A stretch of DNA of 64,000 bases from CAHJXF01 sp038254545 (lineage in GTDB: Bacteria > Pseudomonadota > Gammaproteobacteria > Burkholderiales > Burkholderiaceae_D), in the NCBI GenBank assembly GCA_038254545.1, contig JBBSGB010000009.1, positions 1-64,000 on the forward strand, in the 5' to 3' direction. This document shows, piece by piece, positions 59,465-64,000 of this stretch. Positions within the stretch are counted from its first letter, which is position 1. Every line of letters begins with the position of its first letter. The notes beneath the pieces were generated by a model. It saw only the letters and a list, made by a program, of their open reading frames with translations, made no database searches and had not been told where the DNA came from. Position numbers and translations under genes: made by a program.

Positions 59465-61399
59465 ATGCAGTACCCCAAACAATTCGACGTGCTAGTCATT
59501 GGCGGCGGCCACGCAGGCACGGAGGCCGCTCTTGCCGCGGCGCGCATGGGCGCCGCGGTATTGCTGCTCTCGCACAGCATCGAGACGCTTGGGACGATGA
59601 GCTGCAATCCCTCGATCGGGGGAATCGGCAAGGGGCATCTCGTACGCGAGATCGATGCACTCGGCGGCGCGATGGCGCTCGCGACGGACGAGGCCGGCAT
59701 ACAGTTCAGAATCCTCAACAGCAGCAAAGGTCCTGCGGTCCGCGCCACCCGAGCACAGGCGGATCGGCTGTTGTACAAGGCGGCGATCCGCCGGCGTCTC
59801 GAAAATCAGCCCAACCTCTGGCTGTTTCAACAAGCAGCCGACGACTTGATCTTGCAAGGCGACCGCGTTTGCGGTGTGGTCACCCAGTCGGGCATTCGTT
59901 TCTTGGCTTCGACGGTCGTGCTCACGGCCGGCACCTTTCTGAACGGTCGCATCCACGTCGGCCTTCAAAATTATTCGGGCGGTCGTGCCGGAGATCCACC
60001 AACGATCTCGCTTGCCGCGCGTCTCAAGGAACTGGCGCTTCCCCAAGGACGATTGAAGACCGGGACGCCGCCGCGGATAGACGGCAGGACCGTCGATTTC
60101 TCGGTCATGGAAGAGCAGAAAGGGGATCGCGATCCGGTTCCGGTCTTCTCATTCGTGGGAGGCTGCGATATGCATCCAGCTCAACTTTCCTGCTGGATCA
60201 CGCACACCAACCCCGAGACTCACGAAATCATTCGCGGCGGCCTCGATCGATCGCCAATGTATCGCGGCTTGATTGAAGGTGTAGGCCCGCGCTATTGTCC
60301 GAGTATCGAGGACAAAATTCACCGCTTCGCCTCCAAGGATAGCCACCAGATCTTTCTCGAACCGGAAGGCTTGACGACGCACGAGTTCTATCCCAACGGG
60401 ATATCGACCAGTCTGCCGTTCGATGTGCAGTGCGACCTCGTTCACAGTATTCGTGGACTAGAGAACGCGCATCTACTTCGGCCTGGCTACGCAATCGAAT
60501 ACGATTATTTCGATCCACGGGCACTCACGAATTCCCTGCAAGTGAGGGCGATAGGCGGCCTCTTCTTTGCCGGACAGATCAACGGAACCACCGGATACGA
60601 GGAAGCGGCCGCTCAGGGGTTGCTCGCGGGAATCAACGCAACGAGGTTTGCGCGCGGCTTGGACAGTTGGTGCCCGCGGCGCGATCAGGGCTATATGGGC
60701 GTGCTCGTCGACGACCTGATTACCAGTGGCGTGCTCGAGCCATACCGGATGTTCACGAGCCGCGCCGAATATCGCCTGAGTCTGCGCGAGGACAATGCCG
60801 ACGCCCGTCTGACGGAAATCGGTCGAAATCTCGGCTGCATCGATGACGCGCGCTGGGATGCATTCAATCGAAAGCGTGACACTGTTTCACGTGAAACCGA
60901 ACGACTGCGCACGACCTGGGTCAATCCGAGGGCCCTGGCCGACGCCGACGCGAAACGGGTCTTGGGCCAAAGCATAGAGCGCGAGTATCGGCTGCTCGAC
61001 TTGCTGCGTCGTCCCGGCGTGAGCTATCATCACTTGACGACGCTGCATTCCGCGGAAGGGTCGATCATCTTGGCGGGGCCGACCAACGACGCCGCCGCTA
61101 TCGAGCAGATTGAAATCAACGCAAAGTACGCCGGCTATGTCGAGCGCCAGAAGCATGAGGTGGCGCGAGCGAGCGAGCTCGCCGACCTGAGGTTGCCGCC
61201 TAGCATCGACTACACGTTGGTTCGTGGATTGTCTTTCGAAGCTCGGCAAAAACTTGCGGCCCGCATGCCGAGCACGTTGGGAGAAGCGTCCCGAATCGCC
61301 GGCGTCACGCCCGCTTCGATTTCGTTGCTGTTGGTTCATCTGAAGCGGGGATTGGGCCGCTCGTCCGATCACCGCAACCATGAAGTCGAATCCGCGTGA
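59465..61399 (+). CDS. mnmG: tRNA uridine-5-carboxymethylaminomethyl modification enzyme MnmG (GidA)
   Basis: The 644-residue FAD protein modifies uridine 34 of several tRNAs together with MnmE. It shows the FAD-binding VIGGGHAGTEAALAAARMG, CNPSIGGIGKGHLVREIDALGG, GLKTGTPPRIDGRT-like LKTGTPPRIDGRTVD and FAGQINGTTGYEEAAAQG. ATG 59465 is the first in-frame start. The coding sequence contains the second parS site, encoding TVSRET. Its TGA overlaps the rsmG start, as usual in this operon. Confidence 0.96.
   Translation: MQYPKQFDVLVIGGGHAGTEAALAAARMGAAVLLLSHSIETLGTMSCNPSIGGIGKGHLVREIDALGGAMALATDEAGIQFRILNSSKGPAVRATRAQADRLLYKAAIRRRLENQPNLWLFQQAADDLILQGDRVCGVVTQSGIRFLASTVVLTAGTFLNGRIHVGLQNYSGGRAGDPPTISLAARLKELALPQGRLKTGTPPRIDGRTVDFSVMEEQKGDRDPVPVFSFVGGCDMHPAQLSCWITHTNPETHEIIRGGLDRSPMYRGLIEGVGPRYCPSIEDKIHRFASKDSHQIFLEPEGLTTHEFYPNGISTSLPFDVQCDLVHSIRGLENAHLLRPGYAIEYDYFDPRALTNSLQVRAIGGLFFAGQINGTTGYEEAAAQGLLAGINATRFARGLDSWCPRRDQGYMGVLVDDLITSGVLEPYRMFTSRAEYRLSLREDNADARLTEIGRNLGCIDDARWDAFNRKRDTVSRETERLRTTWVNPRALADADAKRVLGQSIEREYRLLDLLRRPGVSYHHLTTLHSAEGSIILAGPTNDAAAIEQIEINAKYAGYVERQKHEVARASELADLRLPPSIDYTLVRGLSFEARQKLAARMPSTLGEASRIAGVTPASISLLLVHLKRGLGRSSDHRNHEVESA
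60883..60898. promoter_or_regulatory. parS: parS centromere site 2, inside mnmG
   Basis: The same 16 bases, TGTTTCACGTGAAACC, lie 1495 bases after the first copy, within the mnmG coding region. The perfect repeat is selected despite being protein-coding. Confidence 0.93.
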
Positions 61400-62109
61400 T
61401 GGTCGAGCGAAAGGCGGCGGCTAGGCCGACGACGCCTCACGACACCACCGATCATGCGACGCACGCGGCTCTCGACGACGAGCTTCGACGGAAATTGCAG
61501 ACGGGCATCGACGCGCTCGGTCTTTCTTTGGTCGTGCATCAGCAGGAACTGCTGGTCAGGTACCTCGCGTTGCTGGCTCAATGGAACGCCGTCTACAACC
61601 TCACGTCCGTGCGAGATCCTCTCGACATGCTGGCCCTGCATGTACTCGATTCCTTGGCGATCGCCCATCTCGTTCGTGACTGCGAGGGGTCTGAGGTGCT
61701 GGATGTGGGATCCGGAGCTGGTCTGCCGGGTGTCCCGTTGGCGATCGCATTGCCTCAGCATCGCTTTCAGTTGGTCGATGCCGTGGGCAAGAAGGTCAGC
61801 TTTCTTCAGCAGGTCAAAGCTTCCTTGAGGCTCGAAAACGTACAAGCTCACCACGTCCGTATAGAAGCACTTACTCTCGCTAAGAGACCATCGATCATTG
61901 TATCTCGTGCATATGCGGAGTTGTCACGCATGCTCGGATCGATCGCCCATCTGGCTAACCGATCCACCACCGTAATCGCCATGAAGGGCATCGTGCCGGC
62001 CGAAGAGCTGGCCGCATTGCCTGCGTCGTGGCGCGTCCTCGAAGTCCGCACGCTCCATGTTCCCCTCGTCGGCGCGCACCGTTGCGCCGTGGTTCTCAGA
62101 CGCGATTGA
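61399..62109 (+). CDS. rsmG: 16S rRNA (guanine527-N7)-methyltransferase RsmG (GidB)
   Basis: The 236-residue SAM-dependent enzyme methylates G527 of 16S rRNA; loss gives low-level streptomycin resistance. It shows LLAQWNAVYNLTSVRDP, the SAM loop VLDVGSGAGLPGVPLAIALP, LVDAVGKKVSFLQQVK and a late SRAYAELSRML. ATG 61399 overlaps the mnmG TGA; GTG 61396 is an alternative. The N-terminal 30 residues (AAARPTTPHDTTDHATHAAL) are a low-complexity extension not needed for the fold. Confidence 0.95.
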   Translation: MVERKAAARPTTPHDTTDHATHAALDDELRRKLQTGIDALGLSLVVHQQELLVRYLALLAQWNAVYNLTSVRDPLDMLALHVLDSLAIAHLVRDCEGSEVLDVGSGAGLPGVPLAIALPQHRFQLVDAVGKKVSFLQQVKASLRLENVQAHHVRIEALTLAKRPSIIVSRAYAELSRMLGSIAHLANRSTTVIAMKGIVPAEELAALPASWRVLEVRTLHVPLVGAHRCAVVLRRD

Positions 62110-62132
62110 CCCAGTTCAACCCTGAAAGCCGA

Positions 62133-62969
62133 ATGGCCAAGATCTTCGCAGTTGCAAATCAGAAGGGCGGTGTCGGCAAGACGACGACCACCGTCAATCT
62201 CGCCGCGGCCTTGGCCGCATTGAAGCAACGCGTGCTCCTGATCGATCTCGACCCTCAAGGCAATGCGACTATGGGATCGGGAATCGACAAGCGCACATTG
62301 CCCGCCAGCGTCTATCAGTTGCTGCTTGGATTACTACCGCTTGCTTCGATCCGTAAACGTTCGGAAACCGGACGCTACGACGTCCTTCCCGCGAACCGCG
62401 AACTGGCCGGCGCCGAGATCGATCTGGTGGAGATGGAACACCGCGAGACCCGGCTCAGGGCGGCGCTCGCGCCGTGCCTATCGGAATACGACTTCGTCCT
62501 GATCGATTGCCCGCCGGCGCTGTCGTTGCTGACGCTCAATGGCCTCACGGCCGCGCAGGGCGTCATCATCCCGATGCAGTGCGAGTACTACGCGCTCGAG
62601 GGTCTTTCCGACCTCGTGAACACGATCAAGCAGGTGCATCGAAATCTCAATCCCGATCTCGAGATCATCGGTCTGCTTCGGGTGATGTTCGATCCGCGCT
62701 CCACATTGGCCAATCAGGTGTCCTCTCAACTCGAATCGCACTTTGGAGACAAGGTGTTCAAGACACTGGTACCGAGAAATATCCGCTTGGCCGAGGCGCC
62801 TTCTTACGGGATGCCAGGCGTGGTCTTCGACAAATCGAGCAAGGGCGCCCAGGCCTACGTGGCCTTTGGCGCGGAGATGGTCGAGCGATTCAAGCTTCGC
62901 CTGCCTGAAACCTCGGCGAGCGAACCATCACCGGCTCCCGCCGATGCAACCATGGCGAATGCATCATGA
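62133..62969 (+). CDS. parA: Chromosome partitioning ATPase ParA (Soj)
   Basis: The 278-residue deviant Walker-type ATPase has NQKGGVGKTTTTVNLA with the signature lysine K11 and the Walker lysine K16, followed by LIDLDPQGNATMGSG and LIDCPPALSLLTLNGL. ATP-bound ParA dimers coat the nucleoid and are released by ParB-parS complexes, pulling origins apart. ATG 62133 is selected because the fold begins there. It follows rsmG by 23 bases and overlaps parB (ATGA). The short C-terminal extension is Ala/Pro-rich. Confidence 0.95.
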   Translation: MAKIFAVANQKGGVGKTTTTVNLAAALAALKQRVLLIDLDPQGNATMGSGIDKRTLPASVYQLLLGLLPLASIRKRSETGRYDVLPANRELAGAEIDLVEMEHRETRLRAALAPCLSEYDFVLIDCPPALSLLTLNGLTAAQGVIIPMQCEYYALEGLSDLVNTIKQVHRNLNPDLEIIGLLRVMFDPRSTLANQVSSQLESHFGDKVFKTLVPRNIRLAEAPSYGMPGVVFDKSSKGAQAYVAFGAEMVERFKLRLPETSASEPSPAPADATMANAS

Positions 62970-63856
62970 CGAAAAAAAAGGGATTGGGTCGCGGCCTCGA
63001 GGCATTGCTCGGCGCCAACGACGCACCCGCGGAGACGACTGACGGATCGGGCGGCCCGCATGTCCTGCCTCTGGACGCCTTGCAGCCAGGCAAGTATCAG
63101 CCGCGCACGCGCATGGACGAGGGCGCCCTGGCGGAATTGGCCGAGTCGATCAGGACCCAGGGCGTGATGCAACCGATACTGGTTCGCGCCGTCGGCGACG
63201 CACGCTACGAGATCATCGCCGGGGAGAGGCGGGTGCGCGCGGCCGTCATCGCGGGTCTGACCGAGGTGCCGGTGCTCGTGCGCGACGTGCCCGACGAGTC
63301 GGCGGCCGTGATGTCGCTGATCGAGAATATTCAACGCGAAGATCTGAATCCTCTCGAAGAAGCGCAGGGCGTGCAACGCCTGATCTCCGAGTTTCATCTG
63401 ACACACGAGACTGCCGCGACCGCGATCGGCCGCTCGCGCAGCGCGACCTCTAATCTGCTGCGCCTGCTGAATCTGGCCAAGCCGGTGCAAGGGCTGCTGA
63501 TCGCAGGCGACCTCGATATGGGACACGCTCGCGCGCTGCTCGCTGTCGACGCGGCCACGCAGATCACGCTCGCCAATCAGATCGTCGCGAAGAGGATGAG
63601 CGTTCGCGATGCAGAACGCCTCGTCGCGCGCGTGGGTGCGAGCTTCGAGCTTTCGCATTCCAAACGGTCTCGACCATCGTCGGCCAGCGATCGGGGCAAC
63701 GACCTCGCGCGGTTGGAAACCGAGTTATCCGACCGACTAGCGACCGAGGTCACGATCAAGTTGCGTGGAAAGAGCCGCGGGCAGTTGACGATCGCCTTTG
63801 CGGATTTCGATCAACTCGAGGGCCTGCTCGAGATCATCCGCCGACGAGGCGCCTGA
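62966..63856 (+). CDS. parB: Chromosome partitioning protein ParB (Spo0J)
   Basis: The 296-residue parS-binding CTPase has an N-terminal ParA-stimulating segment (TKKKGLGRGLEALLG). Its CTP-binding box is GERRVRAA, where most ParB proteins have Trp in place of Val. Then come IENIQREDLNPLEEAQGVQRL, a helix-turn-helix (TAATAIGRSRSATSNLLRLLNL) and a C-terminal dimer domain. The two parS sites lie 2.1 and 3.6 kb upstream. The ATG overlaps the parA stop. Confidence 0.95.
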   Translation: MTKKKGLGRGLEALLGANDAPAETTDGSGGPHVLPLDALQPGKYQPRTRMDEGALAELAESIRTQGVMQPILVRAVGDARYEIIAGERRVRAAVIAGLTEVPVLVRDVPDESAAVMSLIENIQREDLNPLEEAQGVQRLISEFHLTHETAATAIGRSRSATSNLLRLLNLAKPVQGLLIAGDLDMGHARALLAVDAATQITLANQIVAKRMSVRDAERLVARVGASFELSHSKRSRPSSASDRGNDLARLETELSDRLATEVTIKLRGKSRGQLTIAFADFDQLEGLLEIIRRRGA

Positions 63857-63926
63857 CGGGAGCGGCGAAGCGCCAAGCAGGGGCTCGACGCGCTCGCGTC
63901 AGGAGTTGCGCCTCAAGCGGATACGC

Positions 63927-64000
63927 GTGGTGCGCTGTCCGCTACTCGCCTCGATTGTTATTGCGATCGCGCCGCCGTTTTCTGCAGCACGCAGCGCCCG
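63927..64000 (+). CDS. Possible N-terminus of the next gene, perhaps ATP synthase protein I
   Basis: A rightward frame starting at GTG 63927 (or GTG 63930, or TTG 63906) is open to the window edge and reads VVRCPLLASIVIAIAPPF, a hydrophobic helix start. In betaproteobacteria atpI often follows parB, and the pattern is compatible with it. Too little is visible for a firm call; the preceding 70 bases show no terminator. Confidence 0.2.
   Translation, partial: MVRCPLLASIVIAIAPPFSAARSA

Noticed and set aside
59311..60276. Open frame containing FVSRETK over the first parS
   Set aside because: It overlaps mnmG in another frame; the apparent motif is only the translation of parS.

Overview
The window is high-G+C bacterial DNA, densely coding on both strands. 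It most resembles a betaproteobacterium (Burkholderiales or a neighbour). The supporting signs are the chromosomal block mnmG-rsmG-parA-parB with two parS sites, a 1633-residue NAD-glutamate dehydrogenase, GTP-type PEP carboxykinase, two-subunit indolepyruvate oxidoreductase, ECF42-type sigma factor and a PEP-CTERM remnant. The parABS block places the right end close to the replication origin. No rRNA, tRNA, CRISPR array or intact insertion sequence was seen, and no gene-free stretch exceeds 300 bases.

Left edge to 6.6 kb (accessory). The window opens inside a relatively A+T-rich gene for a HARE-HTH/GIY-YIG protein that abuts a 5'-truncated, frameshifted pirin gene. Then come an AbrB/PIN toxin-antitoxin pair, a DUF2277/carboxymuconolactone-decarboxylase-like operon that shares a palindromic control region with a ParD/ParE pair, a Fic protein with its own palindrome, an HDOD protein and a small membrane protein.

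6.7 to 20 kb. DUF3175 protein, a flavin disulfide reductase coupled to a 33-codon ORF, an SDR, a complete phosphonate/phosphate-type ABC importer (phnD-C-E-E), a two-HKD phospholipase D/cardiolipin synthase, an acetyltransferase, and the large glutamate dehydrogenase.

20 to 44 kb. Small metabolic and stress genes, including a SnoaL-GST fusion and an ECF42 sigma operon (YCII/DGPF, SRPBCC, PhnB-like, sigma). These are followed by an RNB ribonuclease, a thioredoxin-like lipoprotein, alcohol dehydrogenase and hydrolase genes, a wrecked PEP-CTERM gene colliding with topoisomerase IB, overlapping dinB-topIB, four MFS transporter genes in the 20 to 44 kb stretch, a kefF-kefC unit and a VOC-MFS-MOSC overlap operon.

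44 to 54 kb. A LysR regulator diverges from an indolepyruvate oxidoreductase operon (iorA-iorB) followed by a periplasmic binding protein. A 2-hydroxyacid dehydrogenase gene converges on it. This looks like an arylpyruvate or 2-oxoacid uptake and oxidation module. The IorA ferredoxin domain carries a CxxDxxC variant cluster motif. GTP-PEPCK with a strong terminator and a beta-helix exported protein follow.

54.5 to 64 kb. A complete branched-chain amino-acid-type ABC importer (livG-F-K, terminator, livH-M) precedes mnmG-rsmG-parA-parB. One parS lies upstream of mnmG and one inside it.

Three genes (pirin, parE, an alpha/beta hydrolase) show what look like single-base losses. Read-level checking should decide between genuine decay and assembly error.
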